A stretch of 64,000 bases of DNA from Peribacillus sp. FSL H8-0477 (GCF_038002765.1 NZ_JBBODE010000001.1:1364001-1428000), one strand, 5' to 3'; positions 44,745-56,058 are shown, counted from the stretch's first letter. Translations and numbers: made by a program. The notes: generated by a model from the sequence alone, not told the origin.

Positions 44745-45539
44745 TTATTCCTCCTTTTTATTTCGGTCAATTAGGTAGGCCGCTAAGCTGTCAATCATGG
44801 CGCTAACTGTATATTGTTCTGGACAAACCTTTACCTTCAATCCATAATTCAATGCCGTTTTTTCAGCAATCGGACCAATGACAGTGATGATTATGCTGTC
44901 TAAACATGACTGCAGCCGGTGGGTACGAACTATTTCCATAAAGTGATCCACCGTTGAGGAGCTGGTAAAAGTAATCACATCAAGACTGCGATTCTTTAAC
45001 AGATTCGCAACCACTGGACCACTTTCTTTAGGAAAATAAGTCTCATAGAGAATCAATTCCTGACAATGTGCACCCGCTGACTCGATAGCCTTCGCGATAA
45101 CCGAGCGTGCTCGATTCCCTTTAGGCAGCAGTACCTTCGTGTTTTTTTCTATCAGCGGAATGAATTCTTTCACAAAGTTCTCTGCCACAAATTCAGTTGG
45201 TATGAAGTCGGCTTTGACGCCGTGTTTTTCAAGGGTTTCTCCTGTTTTTTTGCCAATGACCGCAATTCGCGGCAGCTGAATAGGATTGTCTATTTCCTCT
45301 AGTAGTCGAAAGAAAAACTCTACACCGTTATGACTGGTAAGAATCAACCAATCATAATCCGCTGTTTTCGCTGCTTTTTCGAGCAGCTTTTCTTTTTCCT
45401 TAGGGAATGTAAAGCCGAGTAGAGGGACCGTAACCGGTATCCCCCCATACTCTTTTATTTTGGAAGTCAGACTATCAGACTGCCCTTTTTCTCGGGTGAC
45501 CAGGACACGGCAGCTGCCCAACGGTCCAGTGTTACTCAT
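44745..45539 (-). CDS. hemD: Uroporphyrinogen-III synthase
   Basis: Cyclises hydroxymethylbilane to uroporphyrinogen III with inversion of ring D. Sequence is poorly conserved as usual; typical bits are VLVTREKGQS near the start, DWLILTSHNGVEFFF, and DVITFTSSSTVDHF. Length 264 residues, two-domain HemD fold. Its start overlaps the hemC stop by one base. Confidence 0.93.
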   Translation of the reverse strand: MSNTGPLGSCRVLVTREKGQSDSLTSKIKEYGGIPVTVPLLGFTFPKEKEKLLEKAAKTADYDWLILTSHNGVEFFFRLLEEIDNPIQLPRIAVIGKKTGETLEKHGVKADFIPTEFVAENFVKEFIPLIEKNTKVLLPKGNRARSVIAKAIESAGAHCQELILYETYFPKESGPVVANLLKNRSLDVITFTSSSTVDHFMEIVRTHRLQSCLDSIIITVIGPIAEKTALNYGLKVKVCPEQYTVSAMIDSLAAYLIDRNKKEE

Positions 45540-46471
45540 TACTGATCTAACTCCGCTTTCACTCGGTCAATCAGATCTTTCGCACCTTGCTCGCTCATTA
45601 TTTCTGCTGCCTGAACGCCGATTGCTTTCGGATCTGTTCCTTCGACAACTTCCTTATAAATCACTTTTCCATCAGGTGAAGCAACTAAAGCGGTTAATGA
45701 TACGGTTCCGTCTTCTGATTTCTTCGCAAAACCAGCAATTGGTACTTGGCAGCCGCCTTCCATTTTATCAAGGTAAGCACGTTCTGCTTCAACTGTAATC
45801 TTTGTATTTTCACATGTTAATTTTTTAAGTTCATTTAGTAAGTCTTGGTCATCTGTACGGCATTCAATGGAAAGTGCCCCTTGTCCTACAGCTGGCAGAC
45901 AAAGTTCCGGTTCAAGGAATTCAGCAACAATATTTGGATCCCAGCCCATTCTTGAAAGGCCAGCCGCCGCTAAAATAATCGCATCATATTCTTCGTTCTT
46001 TAATTTATCTAATCGTGTATCAATATTTCCGCGGATCCATTTAATTTCTAAATCTGGGCGAACAGCTAACAATTGTGCACTGCGGCGCAGGCTGCTTGTC
46101 CCAACAATCGCTCCCGGTTTTAGCTCAGAGAATGTAAGATTGCCTTTCGAAATAAGGGCATCTCGCGGATCTTCTCGCGGTGGAATACAACCAATCGTCA
46201 AGCCTTCAGGCAAAACGGCTGGCATATCTTTCATACTATGTACAGCCATATCAATGTCTTTATCAAGCATGGCTTGCTCAATTTCTTTGACAAACAATCC
46301 TTTTCCGCCCACTTTAGAAAGCGTAACATTTTGGATTTGATCGCCCTTCGTAACGATTTCTTTCACTTCAAATTCATAAGGAACGCCTAATTTTTTCAAC
46401 TGATCAATCACCCAATTGGTCTGTGTGATTGCAAGCTTACTCCGTCGTGAACCAACAATAATTTTTCTCAT
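45539..46471 (-). CDS. hemC: Porphobilinogen deaminase (hydroxymethylbilane synthase)
   Basis: Polymerises four porphobilinogens on a dipyrromethane cofactor bound to the cysteine in [12 protein letters not shown]. Substrate-binding arginines lie in [11 protein letters not shown] and [12 protein letters not shown]; the catalytic Asp is in AVHSMKDMP. Length 310 residues. Ribosome binding site AGGAGG precedes the ATG. Confidence 0.98.
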   Translation of the reverse strand: MRKIIVGSRRSKLAITQTNWVIDQLKKLGVPYEFEVKEIVTKGDQIQNVTLSKVGGKGLFVKEIEQAMLDKDIDMAVHSMKDMPAVLPEGLTIGCIPPREDPRDALISKGNLTFSELKPGAIVGTSSLRRSAQLLAVRPDLEIKWIRGNIDTRLDKLKNEEYDAIILAAAGLSRMGWDPNIVAEFLEPELCLPAVGQGALSIECRTDDQDLLNELKKLTCENTKITVEAERAYLDKMEGGCQVPIAGFAKKSEDGTVSLTALVASPDGKVIYKEVVEGTDPKAIGVQAAEIMSEQGAKDLIDRVKAELDQ

Positions 46472-46480
46472 GTGTTCCTC

Positions 46481-47314
46481 CTATGTAATCCAAAAATGGA
46501 ATGTTGAAAGACTGCCGAACAGGAAAAAATTAATTAAGACGCTCATAAATGAACACACATTTAAAAACGCTAATGTTTTTCCATATATATGCTTTCTTAC
46601 CTTAACGTATAAATACACACTATAAACAACAAGGACAAAAAATGAACCGACAATTTTGAAATCAAACCATTGTAACCCCGGAACCTTAATATAAGCCCAT
46701 TGAAGCCCTAAAATTAATGAAAAGAGCAGCATTGGTACACCAATCACAGTTAACACATATGACATATGCTCAAGCTTATTCAGATCACCTAGACGGATTA
46801 ATCGTTTTCCCCACTTCTTCCTTTTCAGTAAATCATATTGAATTAAATACAACAAGGAAAACACCGCAGAAATCGTAAAGGCACCATACGATAGAATCCC
46901 CAGCGTTATATGGATTAGCAGCAATTCAGATACCAGCTTTTGAGCCAAAACCACTGATTCTATCTGAACAGGTGCAAAGGTATGAATCGCCATAACCATA
47001 AATCCGAGAACATTTGTAAAAAATACCGTAAAATCTACTCGCAGGAGCTTATTAATGATAAGTGACAAAGTAATCAGTACCCATGCATAGAAGTACAATC
47101 CCTCAAATATCGTCAACACAGGAAAACGTCCTGTTTTCAACACATATAAAAACAAAAACACAGTTTGTAAAAGCCAAACAATAGCAAGTAACCAGAAGGC
47201 CGCGCGGTTCGCCTTCTGGTTACTATGGAGAAAATCAATAAAATAGAGGAGAACACTTAAGGCATATAGTAGGACGGACGCTTCGTGCATTCTCGTCATT
47301 GTCAGTTCCATCAT
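46481..47314 (-). CDS. hemX: HemX, CcsA-like membrane protein regulating HemA
   Basis: Integral membrane protein of 277 residues with about eight transmembrane helices and the CcsA-like features HTFAPVQ, HITLGILSYGAFTISAVFS and WAYIKVPGLQW. In B. subtilis HemX lowers the level of HemA. It lies between hemA and hemC, ten bases after hemA. Confidence 0.92.
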   Translation of the reverse strand: MMELTMTRMHEASVLLYALSVLLYFIDFLHSNQKANRAAFWLLAIVWLLQTVFLFLYVLKTGRFPVLTIFEGLYFYAWVLITLSLIINKLLRVDFTVFFTNVLGFMVMAIHTFAPVQIESVVLAQKLVSELLLIHITLGILSYGAFTISAVFSLLYLIQYDLLKRKKWGKRLIRLGDLNKLEHMSYVLTVIGVPMLLFSLILGLQWAYIKVPGLQWFDFKIVGSFFVLVVYSVYLYVKVRKHIYGKTLAFLNVCSFMSVLINFFLFGSLSTFHFWIT

Positions 47315-47324
47315 AAGAACTCTA

Positions 47325-48674
47325 TTATGCTCGGACAGGCGTTGGTATTAGCTCCGCCTGTACCTTAGCCTGTTTTTTCTGTTCAGCCGGCATAGCTTCA
47401 TCCTCGAGTAGTTCCTCAAGATGAAAGATTTTCACGAAGCGGTCTAATGCTTCTCTTGCATCCGGCTCGTCCGCTATTTCTTTCGCATAAAGGATTGGAT
47501 CCTTCAGCATTTGATTGATGATACTCTTGGTATGCTTATTTAATACTTTTTTATCACGTTCACTTAAATGAGGCAGTTTGCGTTCAATGCTTTCCATCGT
47601 ATCTGCTTGAATCGTAAGCGCCTTACTTCTCAGTGCTGACATAACCGGTACTACACCAAGCATATTCACCCATTGATTAAATTCGACTGCTTCTTCTTCA
47701 ATCATCAATGAGATTTTATCTGCAGCTTGTTTTCTTTCTTCCATGTTTGCTTGAACAATACCCTCAAGATCATCAATGTCATAGAGAAAAACATTTTCAT
47801 GATCATTAAGTGCAGGATCAAGATCTCGCGGTACTGCAATATCTACCATGAAGATGGGACGCCCTTTACGCATTTTATTAACAAATGTCATCATTTCTTT
47901 GTTAATTACATAATCCTTAGCCCCAGTTGAACTAATAACAATATCCGCTTCAACAAGTGCACATTGAAGCTCTTGAAGCTGCTTAGCTGTTCCCGTTACC
48001 TTGTCCGCTAATTCGACAGCTTTTTCAAAGGTTCGGTTAATAACCGTAATATCTGAAACACCGCTGCCATGCATGTTATGGACAGCCAATTCACCCATTT
48101 TACCAGCACCAATTACCAAGACACTCTTATTATCCAGCTCACCGTAAATTTTCTTAGCTAATTCTACTGCAGCATAACTGACTGAAACTGCGTTCGTATT
48201 AATTTCCGTTTCAGAATGAGCTTTTTTAGCAACCGTCAATGCTTGTTTAAATAAGTGATTGAAAACCGTCCCAATCGTATCTTCTTTCTGTGCAAGCATG
48301 TAGCTTGAGCGTACCTGTCCAAGAATTTGTGTTTCTCCAAGAACCATAGAATCTAAGCCGCAGGCAACTTGGAATAAGTGTTCAATCGCACCATCTACTT
48401 CATAGATAAATAAATACGGGGCGAACTCATCCTTCTCCATATTGAACCATTCAGACAGAAATTCCTTAACATAATACCGACCTGTATGCATTTGATCAGC
48501 TACTACATAAATTTCAGTCCGATTGCAAGTGGAAACGATTACGTTTTCTAGTATACTTTTCTTATTTTTAAGAGCCTTCATAGCCTCTGGAAGTTCCGAT
48601 TCATCAAAAGATAATTTTTCGCGTATTTCAACAGGGGCCGTTTTATAGTTTAATCCAACCGCAAGAATATGCAT
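47325..48674 (-). CDS. hemA: Glutamyl-tRNA reductase
   Basis: NADPH-dependent reduction of glutamyl-tRNA to glutamate-1-semialdehyde, the first committed haem step; 449 residues. Catalytic cysteine in [10 protein letters not shown], Rossmann motif [12 protein letters not shown], and a C-terminal dimerisation helix region ([19 protein letters not shown]). First gene of hemAXCDBL. A probable promoter lies 45-50 bases upstream. Confidence 0.98.
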   Translation of the reverse strand: MHILAVGLNYKTAPVEIREKLSFDESELPEAMKALKNKKSILENVIVSTCNRTEIYVVADQMHTGRYYVKEFLSEWFNMEKDEFAPYLFIYEVDGAIEHLFQVACGLDSMVLGETQILGQVRSSYMLAQKEDTIGTVFNHLFKQALTVAKKAHSETEINTNAVSVSYAAVELAKKIYGELDNKSVLVIGAGKMGELAVHNMHGSGVSDITVINRTFEKAVELADKVTGTAKQLQELQCALVEADIVISSTGAKDYVINKEMMTFVNKMRKGRPIFMVDIAVPRDLDPALNDHENVFLYDIDDLEGIVQANMEERKQAADKISLMIEEEAVEFNQWVNMLGVVPVMSALRSKALTIQADTMESIERKLPHLSERDKKVLNKHTKSIINQMLKDPILYAKEIADEPDAREALDRFVKIFHLEELLEDEAMPAEQKKQAKVQAELIPTPVRA

Positions 48675-48718
48675 CCCGTTTATTGCACCCCCAAATTTTA
48701 GTCAATGAAACCCTGTAT

Positions 48719-48743
48719 ATTATAACATGTATTATTTAATAAT
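48719..48743 (-). promoter_or_regulatory. Probable hem operon -10 region with AT-rich dyad
   Basis: Minus-strand TGTTATAAT (extended -10; TATAAT at 48719-48724) lies about 45 bases before hemA. No good -35 is seen. Just upstream is a perfect 13-bp palindrome ATTATTTAATAAT (48731-48743), which could be an operator, though it does not match the PerR box. Confidence 0.5.
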
Positions 48744-48905
48744 CAGAACAAATTTATGAACACTTCATGAAATGATATGCTAACATGTTACTGTACTAGT
48801 TATTCCCGTCCTGGATGTCTGGAAAACATCCTTCTAAATGCTACAAAAGTACCATATCAAATAAACTTCTGAACTTCAAGCAATCAATCTAACAAGGAGG
48901 TCTCT

Positions 48906-49391
48906 ATGAAAACAACGCGAACCTTTCCCGGTATTATCCTGCTTGGCCTCGGCCTTTATTTCATGCTGCAGCGGGCGCAAATTGAACTATTTCCGGGCTT
49001 TTTTGATTGGCCGACCATTCTTTGCCTCATTGGGATTGCCTTTTTAGTCCCTGCCTATGCAGGCGGCGATACCCAATCCATTCTTCCAGGTGTTCTTTTA
49101 CTAGGTATCGGTCTCCATTTTCATTTTGTTAACGTGCTTGATTTATGGCCGAATAATATTGGGATATTCATTCTATTTGTTTCGTTGGGCATGATTCTCA
49201 AGGCTCGAAAGACAAATGCTGGTTTATTACCCGGTATATTATTATTTATCATTTCCTTAATCACCATTTATTATGACCATATAATGTCTTGGCTGCAAAT
49301 CACTAACACTGGCATGGCGGATCCCGGTAAATACTGGCCATTTGTCTTACTGGCGATTGGGATTTACTTTCTAATCAGTAAAAAAGACTAA
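48906..49391 (+). CDS. Small membrane protein, LiaF/LiaI-like transmembrane region
   Basis: A 161-residue protein made almost entirely of four or five transmembrane helices with paired Gly-rich segments FPGIILLGLGLYFML, ILPGVLLLGIGLHFHF and LLPGILLFIISLI. These resemble the LiaF/LiaI-like N-terminal membrane domain (DUF5668 type). No enzyme motif. It has an excellent ribosome binding site (AAGGAGG) and is alone on the plus strand between two minus-strand genes, with its own terminator. Function unknown; envelope-stress sensing is only a guess. Confidence 0.85.
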   Translation: MKTTRTFPGIILLGLGLYFMLQRAQIELFPGFFDWPTILCLIGIAFLVPAYAGGDTQSILPGVLLLGIGLHFHFVNVLDLWPNNIGIFILFVSLGMILKARKTNAGLLPGILLFIISLITIYYDHIMSWLQITNTGMADPGKYWPFVLLAIGIYFLISKKD

Positions 49392-49415
49392 TATGATCAG
49401 GCTGTTTTCAACAAA

Positions 49416-49453
49416 AGAAAGAGTGCAGAGAACTTGTTCTCTGCACTCTTTCT
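49416..49453. terminator. Bidirectional terminator between the LiaF-like gene and engB
   Basis: Near-perfect 16-18-bp stem, arms 49416-49433 and 49436-49453, core AGAGTGCAGAGAAC / GTTCTCTGCACTCT. T-rich on the plus strand (TTTCTTT) and on the minus strand (TTTCTTTTGTTG). It lies between two convergent gene ends. Confidence 0.92.
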
Positions 49454-49461
49454 TTAGGCAT

Positions 49462-50043
49462 TTACATAAATTTCTTAATTACGCCCCAGGCTTGATCTTT
49501 TCCTTGTCCGGTTTCAGATGAGAAAAGAAGAAGTTCATCACTCTTGTCCATTTGAAGTGTTTCACGAACCACTTTTAGATGTTTTTGCCATTTACCTTTA
49601 GGAATCTTATCAGACTTTGTCGCGACAACCACACACGGTAAGTCGTGGTGCTTGAAGTATTCATACATCGTTACATCATCCTTAGATGGTGCGTGGCGTA
49701 AGTCAACAATCATGATTACAGCTTTTAGCTGTTCACGTGTAGAGAGATACGTTTCAATCATTTTCCCCCAAGAATCACGCTCGGTTTTTGGAGCTTTCGC
49801 ATATCCATAACCGGGAACATCGACAAAGTGAAGCATGTTATTGATGATAAAGAAATTCAACGTTTGTGTCTTACCTGGCTTTGAAGACGTCCGTGCCAGA
49901 TTTTTGCGGTTAATCATCTTATTAATAAAGCTTGATTTTCCGACATTTGATCTGCCTGCCAATGCAAATTCTGGCATGGGTGCTTTCGGATACTGCTCTG
50001 GCTTAACTGCACTGATGACAATGTCAGAACTAGTTACTTTCAT
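49462..50043 (-). CDS. engB: Ribosome biogenesis GTPase EngB/YsxC
   Basis: Essential GTPase for late 50S assembly, 193 residues. G1 [11 protein letters not shown]3 VDVPGYG, G4 [10 protein letters not shown] motifs are present. Start overlaps the lonA stop by four bases (ATGA), as in B. subtilis lonA-ysxC. Confidence 0.97.
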   Translation of the reverse strand: MKVTSSDIVISAVKPEQYPKAPMPEFALAGRSNVGKSSFINKMINRKNLARTSSKPGKTQTLNFFIINNMLHFVDVPGYGYAKAPKTERDSWGKMIETYLSTREQLKAVIMIVDLRHAPSKDDVTMYEYFKHHDLPCVVVATKSDKIPKGKWQKHLKVVRETLQMDKSDELLLFSSETGQGKDQAWGVIKKFM

Positions 50044-52361
50044 TTATTTTCACCTGCCAATGCATGTTCAAGAACTTCGTCTAATTCTGAAACAAGAACA
50101 AATTCTAAGTCGTTGCGGACACTTTCAGGTATATCATCAATATCCTTTTCATTATCCTTTGGAATAATTAGCTTCGTCAACCCTGCTCGATGAGCTGCAA
50201 GGGATTTTTCTTTCAAGCCGCCGATTGGAAGTACACGGCCTCGTAATGTAATCTCGCCTGTCATGCCTACCTCTTTTCTAATAGGACGACCGGTTAGTGC
50301 AGAAATCAATGCTGTAGCAATGGTAATTCCAGCTGAAGGTCCGTCCTTTGGAACTGCTCCCTCAGGAACATGAATATGAACATCTTGTTTTTCATGGAAA
50401 TCCTTATCAATATGCAGCTGCTCCGTTTTCGAACGAACCACACTAAAGGCAGTTTGAGCAGATTCCTTCATTACATCGCCAAGCTTACCCGTTAACACAA
50501 GCTTGCCTTTACCTGGAGATAGAGAGACTTCTATTTGAAGTGTATCTCCGCCAACCGTCGTATAAGCGAGGCCTGTTGCAACACCAATCTGATCCTCTGC
50601 TTCAGCCATTCCATAATGGAAAATCGGTTTTCCTAAGAAATCAGCTATGTTTTTATCACTGACAACTACACGCTTTTTCTCACCTGAAACAATAATTTTC
50701 GCCGTTTTTCGGCAAATAGCTGCCAGCTGACGCTCAAGACTTCTGACACCTGCTTCTCGTGTATAATAACGAATAATTTGCATCAACCCATCTTCACGAA
50801 CTTGAAGCTGTGATTTTTGCAGACCATGATTTTGCAGCTGTCGAATCAGTAAGTGATCCTTAGCAATATGAAGTTTTTCTATCTCAGTATAACCTGCAAT
50901 TGAAATAATCTCCATCCGATCACGTAATGGACCAGGAATTGTCGAAAGATTATTCGCGGTTGCTATAAACATTACCTTGGATAAATCATACGACTCTTCA
51001 ATATAATGATCGCTGAAATTATGGTTTTGTTCAGGGTCCAGCACCTCTAGCATAGCAGCAGAAGGATCACCACGGAAATCATTTGACATTTTATCAATTT
51101 CATCTAGTAAGAAAACAGGGTTAACCGTACCTGCTTTTTTCATTCCTTGAATAATTCGTCCAGGCATCGCCCCGACATATGTCCTGCGATGGCCCCGAAT
51201 CTCAGATTCATCACGAACGCCGCCTAATGATACACGCACGAATTGACGATTCATTGAAGAAGCAATCGATTTAGCAAGACTCGTTTTCCCTACACCTGGC
51301 GGCCCAACTAAACAAAGGATTGGTCCTTTTAATGATTGAGTTAACTGTTGAACTGCTAAGTATTCCAAGACCCGTTCTTTTACCTTTTCTAGACCATGAT
51401 GATCTCGGTGAAGGATTTTCTCAGCCTTATGAATGTTTAAGTCATCCTTTGTCGCTTTCGACCAAGGAATCGTAATCAGCCATTCAATGTAATTGCGAAT
51501 CACGGAACTCTCAGCAGATGAGGAGGGAACCTTTTCGTAACGGTCTAATTCCTTTAAAGCGGTTTCCTTGATGTGTTCCGGCATACCAGCAGCTTCGATT
51601 TTCTCAGTAAGGACCGCAATTTCACCGGTCTTCCCTTCTTTATCTCCAAGCTCTTTCTGAATGGCCTTCATTTGTTCGCGTAAGTAATATTCTTTTTGAG
51701 TACGTTCCATAGAACGTTTGACTCGCTGACCAATTTTTTTCTCAAGCTGCAGAACTTCTTTTTCATTATTAATGATTTCAATAACCTTGTTTAAACGTTC
51801 CCGCACATCAATAATCTCGAGAATTTCTTGCTTTTCCTTTTGCTTTAACGGAAGGTGAGAAGCAATGATATCCGCAAGACGGCCAGGCTCCTCAATATCC
51901 GAAGTCGACGAAAACGTTTCAGCTGTGATTTTTTTGGACAGTTTAATGTATTGTCCAAAGTATTCAAGGAGCGTACGCATTAGTGCCTGATGCTCTATTT
52001 CTTTATCTGGGTTATCTTCAAATACGTCCAGCTTAACGGAAAAATACGTTTCATTATCATAGAACGTTGTCACTTCCGCACGATTAAGTCCTTCTACTAA
52101 CACACGAATTGTCCCATTTGGAAGCTTAAGCATTTGTTTAACCTTTGTTAACGTTCCCATATTATATAAGTCTTCTTCTCCCGGCTCATTTAAGGACTCG
52201 TCCTTTTGAGTGGTCAAGAAGATTAAATGATCATCTAACATAGCTTTTTCAAGCGCTTGAACTGATTTATCGCGTCCAACGTCTAAATGCAACACCATCG
52301 TTGGATAGACGAGTAATCCTCTAAGCGGTAGGAGGGGAACGATGATTTCTTTGTCAGCCAT
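50040..52361 (-). CDS. lonA: ATP-dependent protease Lon
   Basis: Cytosolic AAA+ protease with N-terminal substrate domain, ATPase (Walker [10 protein letters not shown], Walker [11 protein letters not shown]) and C-terminal Ser-Lys peptidase (serine in [10 protein letters not shown], lysine in [14 protein letters not shown]). The ATG at 52361 gives [15 protein letters not shown], matching the family, and 773 residues (774 in B. subtilis). The frame extends 48 codons further upstream to 52505, but that extension is not Lon-like. Confidence 0.97.
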   Translation of the reverse strand: MADKEIIVPLLPLRGLLVYPTMVLHLDVGRDKSVQALEKAMLDDHLIFLTTQKDESLNEPGEEDLYNMGTLTKVKQMLKLPNGTIRVLVEGLNRAEVTTFYDNETYFSVKLDVFEDNPDKEIEHQALMRTLLEYFGQYIKLSKKITAETFSSTSDIEEPGRLADIIASHLPLKQKEKQEILEIIDVRERLNKVIEIINNEKEVLQLEKKIGQRVKRSMERTQKEYYLREQMKAIQKELGDKEGKTGEIAVLTEKIEAAGMPEHIKETALKELDRYEKVPSSSAESSVIRNYIEWLITIPWSKATKDDLNIHKAEKILHRDHHGLEKVKERVLEYLAVQQLTQSLKGPILCLVGPPGVGKTSLAKSIASSMNRQFVRVSLGGVRDESEIRGHRRTYVGAMPGRIIQGMKKAGTVNPVFLLDEIDKMSNDFRGDPSAAMLEVLDPEQNHNFSDHYIEESYDLSKVMFIATANNLSTIPGPLRDRMEIISIAGYTEIEKLHIAKDHLLIRQLQNHGLQKSQLQVREDGLMQIIRYYTREAGVRSLERQLAAICRKTAKIIVSGEKKRVVVSDKNIADFLGKPIFHYGMAEAEDQIGVATGLAYTTVGGDTLQIEVSLSPGKGKLVLTGKLGDVMKESAQTAFSVVRSKTEQLHIDKDFHEKQDVHIHVPEGAVPKDGPSAGITIATALISALTGRPIRKEVGMTGEITLRGRVLPIGGLKEKSLAAHRAGLTKLIIPKDNEKDIDDIPESVRNDLEFVLVSELDEVLEHALAGENK

Positions 52362-52678
52362 AATACCTGGCACCTCACTTTTTATTTCCAATACACTTCC
52401 TAAGTCGTTTTTGGCAGAAACACCGATGTGAGAACCCCACTTTACTGCCTTCAACCTTGGTTTTCCGGTGTATAGAACAGGTCTAACATCATTCATATTC
52501 TGCAAAATAATTTACTTTCCAACTTGTCAGCCTTCTAACAATTCTAACTTATTTAGCTGGCAGTGTCTATTCGTACACGTTCTTAAGGCAATAATATCAG
52601 ACACATCCGGCATTTTCTTTTTTATTATCTCCAAAAAGGCAAAAAAACGCACGCAATTACTTCTCTTCTCAAAAACAT

Positions 52679-52714
52679 AAAAAAATCCCCAGTGTTGATG
52701 TTCCACTGGGAATT
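52679..52714 (-). terminator. Intrinsic terminator after lonB
   Basis: Ten-bp stem ATTCCCAGTG / CACTGGGGAT (one G-T pair), nine-base loop, followed on the minus strand by seven T. Confidence 0.9.
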
Positions 52715-52717
52715 TGG

Positions 52718-54382
52718 TTATACACTTTCTTTTTTCGTCAGATTGATTTCGACATTCAATTGTTCTGGAATATGGTCTTTCTTTAACGCAAGCTCAAATA
52801 CCTCTTTAATCATTTTCACAGGAATAATCTCAATGTCTTTAATGTCTTTTAGCAGCGGCTGCATATTCTCATGGGGAATAATGACACGTTTCGCCCCAGC
52901 CAGCTTAGCCGCTTTAATTTTCGGAATCACGCCGCCTATTGGCTTAACCGTACCGTGGATTCCAATTTCACCCGTCATTGCCACCAGATGATCGATGGGG
53001 AATTGATAAATGGCAGAATAAATTCCCGTCGCCATCGCAATGCCTGCAGACGGACCATCCACGGGACTTCCTCCTGGAAAATTAACATGGATATCAAACT
53101 GATCTGCCGGTACTCCCATGGACCGCAGTACGGTAATGACATTTTCTATGGAACCCTTTGCCATACTCTTACGACGGATGGATTTACCATTGCCTCCTAT
53201 CCGTTCTTCTTCTGCAATTCCCGTAATATTAATACTCCCTTTATCAAGGGCAGGAATTACATTTACTTCGATTTCCAGAAGAGCACCGCTGTTAGGACCA
53301 TAGACAGCCAGTCCATTCACAAGACCTATTTTGGATTCATCTGCAATTTTCCTATCCATTCTTGGTGTCAATTGACTACTGTGGGCAATCCACTCAATAT
53401 CGCTTTCCTTAATGTACGTACGATCTTCTGTTATCGCTATACCAGTCAGGGTTTGAACGATATTAACCGCTTCTCTCCCATTCCTTGCATACTCAGCAAT
53501 TGCTTCCAACCCTTTATCAGATATCTCCATGTTAACTTTTTCAGCAGCTTTCTTTGAAATCGAGCTGATTTCACTTCTCTCTAATTCTCTGAAGAAAACT
53601 TCCATACATCTTGAACGGATTGCAGGCGGAATTTCATTCGGTGTTCTAGTCGTAGCTCCAATTAAACGAAAATCTGCTGGAAGACCATTTTTAAAAATAT
53701 CATGGATATGAGTGGGAATCGTTAGATTTTCTTCTTGGTAATAAGCACTTTCAAGAAACACCTTTCTATCTTCTAAAACCTTTAACAGTTTATTCATTTG
53801 AATCGGGTGCAATTCGCCAATTTCATCTATGAACAACACGCCCCCATGAGCGTTCGTCACAGCACCCTGTTTTGGCTGAGGAATACCCGCTTGTCCCATT
53901 GCCCCTGCCCCTTGATAAATCGGATCATGAACGGAACCAATCAATGGATCAGCTATCCCCCGTTCATCAAATCGTGCCGTTGTGGCATCAAGTTCAACAA
54001 ACACCGCTGATTGACGAAAAGGCGATTTCATATTTTGCTTTGCTTCCTCTAAAACTAGCCGAGCCGCTGCCGTTTTCCCGACACCAGGAGGACCATAAAT
54101 GATAACGTGCTGCGGATTTGGCCCGCATAAAGCAGCCTTTAACGATTTAATTCCATCCTCTTGGCCGACAATGTCATCAAACGTAACCGGCCGCACTCTT
54201 TCAGATAGCGGTTCCGTTAAAGAAATCGAACGCATCTTTCTCAGCTGCTCAATTTCTTTTCGAGAATCACGGTCAATTGAAACCTTTTGTGTACGCTGAC
54301 CCTTAAGTAGATTTAAAAAGTAGACACCAATAATTACTCCAAAAAACAACTGGATAAATAATGCTAGCCCTGTCCAATTCAT
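52718..54382 (-). CDS. lonB: Membrane-anchored Lon-like protease LonB
   Basis: Sporulation-associated Lon-type protease, 554 residues, forespore-expressed in B. subtilis. N-terminal membrane helix (residues 3-24, WTGLALFIQLFFGVIIGVYF), AAA+ core with [13 protein letters not shown] and GGVLFIDEIGEL, and peptidase domain with SPVDGPSAGIAMATG and KPIGGVIPKIKAAKLAG. The large Lon N-terminal domain is absent, as in the family. ATG 54382 has GGAGG eight bases upstream and matches the B. subtilis start. Confidence 0.96.
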   Translation of the reverse strand: MNWTGLALFIQLFFGVIIGVYFLNLLKGQRTQKVSIDRDSRKEIEQLRKMRSISLTEPLSERVRPVTFDDIVGQEDGIKSLKAALCGPNPQHVIIYGPPGVGKTAAARLVLEEAKQNMKSPFRQSAVFVELDATTARFDERGIADPLIGSVHDPIYQGAGAMGQAGIPQPKQGAVTNAHGGVLFIDEIGELHPIQMNKLLKVLEDRKVFLESAYYQEENLTIPTHIHDIFKNGLPADFRLIGATTRTPNEIPPAIRSRCMEVFFRELERSEISSISKKAAEKVNMEISDKGLEAIAEYARNGREAVNIVQTLTGIAITEDRTYIKESDIEWIAHSSQLTPRMDRKIADESKIGLVNGLAVYGPNSGALLEIEVNVIPALDKGSINITGIAEEERIGGNGKSIRRKSMAKGSIENVITVLRSMGVPADQFDIHVNFPGGSPVDGPSAGIAMATGIYSAIYQFPIDHLVAMTGEIGIHGTVKPIGGVIPKIKAAKLAGAKRVIIPHENMQPLLKDIKDIEIIPVKMIKEVFELALKKDHIPEQLNVEINLTKKESV

Positions 54383-54517
54383 CTCTTTCCCTCCTGCATA
54401 TACCACCTTTGTAAGGCTAGTATCTCCTCACTTTAACGAAATAACCGCAAACTTTAGAGATTAGAGAAGGTTCTAATTTACAATAAGGTTGAACTGGGGA
54501 GTATCCGTATACTTTGC

Positions 54518-54544
54518 AAAAAAAAATCCCTGCACGAGGCAGGG
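54518..54544 (-). terminator. Intrinsic terminator after clpX
   Basis: Stem CCCTGC / GCAGGG (54528-54533 and 54539-54544), five-base loop, followed on the minus strand by a run of A-complementary T (nine T). Confidence 0.9.
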
Positions 54545-54557
54545 CTTTTTGGAGATA

Positions 54558-55823
54558 TTAAGCTGATGTTTTCTTGCCTTTTTTAATAATCGTGCCGTCT
54601 TTTAGCACTAATTTAGGAGCTTTGTTAGCCGAGATGGTTTCAGCTGTGATGATACATTTGTCGATATCGTCACGTGAAGGCAGATCGAACATAACCTCCA
54701 GCATGATTCCTTCGATAATAGAGCGTAGTCCACGGGCACCCGTTTTACGTTCGATTGCTTTTTTAGCAATTTCAGTAAGTGCGCCATCTTCAAACTCTAG
54801 CTCAACATCATCAAGCTCAAGCAGTTTTTGATATTGTTTAACTAACGCATTTTTTGGTTTGATTAGGATTTCGATCAACGCAGCCTCGTCTAATTGCTCC
54901 AATGTAGCAATAACCGGGATACGGCCGATGAATTCTGGAATTAAACCAAAACGCAGTAAATCTTCTGGAAGTACTTTCGACAGTAATTCCTTTTCTTTTA
55001 CATCCTCTTTTTTAACATCTGAACCAAAACCAATTACTTTTTGGCCTAAACGGCGCTTGATAATCGGTTCGATTCCATCAAATGCACCACCGCAAATGAA
55101 GAGAATATTGGTTGTGTCAATTTGGATGAATTCTTGATGAGGGTGTTTACGTCCGCCTTGTGGTGGAACGCTCGCTACAGTACCTTCAAGAATTTTCAAG
55201 AGTGCTTGCTGAACACCTTCACCAGAAACATCACGAGTAATAGACGGATTTTCTGATTTACGTGCTACCTTATCGATTTCATCGATATAGATAATGCCTT
55301 TTTCAGCTTTTTCTACATCATAATCTGCTGCTTGGATTAGTTTCAGAAGGATGTTTTCAACATCTTCCCCAACATAACCAGCTTCTGTCAATGAAGTTGC
55401 ATCGGCAATAGCAAATGGAACATTCAGCAGACGAGCAAGTGTTTGTGCAAGCAAGGTTTTCCCGCTTCCTGTTGGTCCAATCAGGGCAATATTACTCTTA
55501 GAAAGTTCAACATCGTCAGTCTTTGAGCTCGAATTGATACGTTTATAATGATTATAAACAGCAACAGCCAAAGATTTTTTAGCCTGTTCCTGACCGATTA
55601 CGTATTCATCAAGAATGTTCCGAATTTCATGCGGCTTCGGTACATCTTTAAATTCTACTTCTTCGTCCGTCCCTAGCTCTTCCTCAACTATTTCTGTACA
55701 GAGTTCAATACATTCATCACAAATATATACACCCGGTCCTGCTACAAGTTTACGCACTTGTTCTTGAGTTTTACCGCAAAAAGAACATTTTAATTGTCCT
55801 TTTTCATCATTAAATTTAAACAT
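54558..55823 (-). CDS. clpX: ATP-dependent Clp protease ATPase subunit ClpX
   Basis: AAA+ unfoldase that feeds ClpP, 421 residues. N-terminal zinc domain cysteines Cys13, Cys16, Cys35 and Cys38 (CSFCGK, CDEC), Walker A GPTGSGKT, Walker [13 protein letters not shown], and the pore/ClpP-binding IGF loop in [15 protein letters not shown] 55823 has AAGGGG nine bases upstream; an in-frame GTG at 55829 is too close to it. Confidence 0.98.
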   Translation of the reverse strand: MFKFNDEKGQLKCSFCGKTQEQVRKLVAGPGVYICDECIELCTEIVEEELGTDEEVEFKDVPKPHEIRNILDEYVIGQEQAKKSLAVAVYNHYKRINSSSKTDDVELSKSNIALIGPTGSGKTLLAQTLARLLNVPFAIADATSLTEAGYVGEDVENILLKLIQAADYDVEKAEKGIIYIDEIDKVARKSENPSITRDVSGEGVQQALLKILEGTVASVPPQGGRKHPHQEFIQIDTTNILFICGGAFDGIEPIIKRRLGQKVIGFGSDVKKEDVKEKELLSKVLPEDLLRFGLIPEFIGRIPVIATLEQLDEAALIEILIKPKNALVKQYQKLLELDDVELEFEDGALTEIAKKAIERKTGARGLRSIIEGIMLEVMFDLPSRDDIDKCIITAETISANKAPKLVLKDGTIIKKGKKTSA

Positions 55824-56029
55824 ATTCACTCACCCCTTTAAATACTTTTGCAACATCTATACGTGGTAAAGTCCAGTCTATACAACCGGTACTCCCCTTG
55901 AACATTTAATAGGTCTTGTACATCTGTACATTCTTGCCTTAACACCAAGCACACCTCATGATATGCGTCAGCTTTTATTAAACATTGGGAGTAGTGCCGA
56001 AAACTCCAATGAATACTTGTATGCTTTGC

Positions 56030-56058
56030 ATTTTATCATGTTCCTGACAGGAATGTAA
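56030..56058 (-). promoter_or_regulatory. Probable clpX promoter with dyad in spacer
   Basis: Minus-strand -35-like TTACAT (56053-56058), 17-base spacer, and extended -10 TGATAAAAT (TAAAAT at 56030-56035). The spacer contains the perfect 13-bp palindrome TTCCTGTCAGGAA. About 210 bases before clpX. The rest of the gap from 55824 to 56283 shows no gene or other clear structure. Confidence 0.5.

Noticed and set aside
45867-46340. Plus-strand ORF of 157 codons opposite hemC
   Set aside because: hemC is a clear full-length enzyme on the other strand; no ribosome binding site or family match for the antisense frame.
48731-48743. PerR box upstream of hemA
   Set aside because: The palindrome ATTATTTAATAAT has its half-sites in the opposite order to the PerR consensus TTATAATNATTATAA, so only an unnamed dyad is reported.
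52362-52505. N-terminal extension of LonA
   Set aside because: The frame is open but the 48 extra residues do not resemble Lon, and the ATG at 52361 restores the family length.
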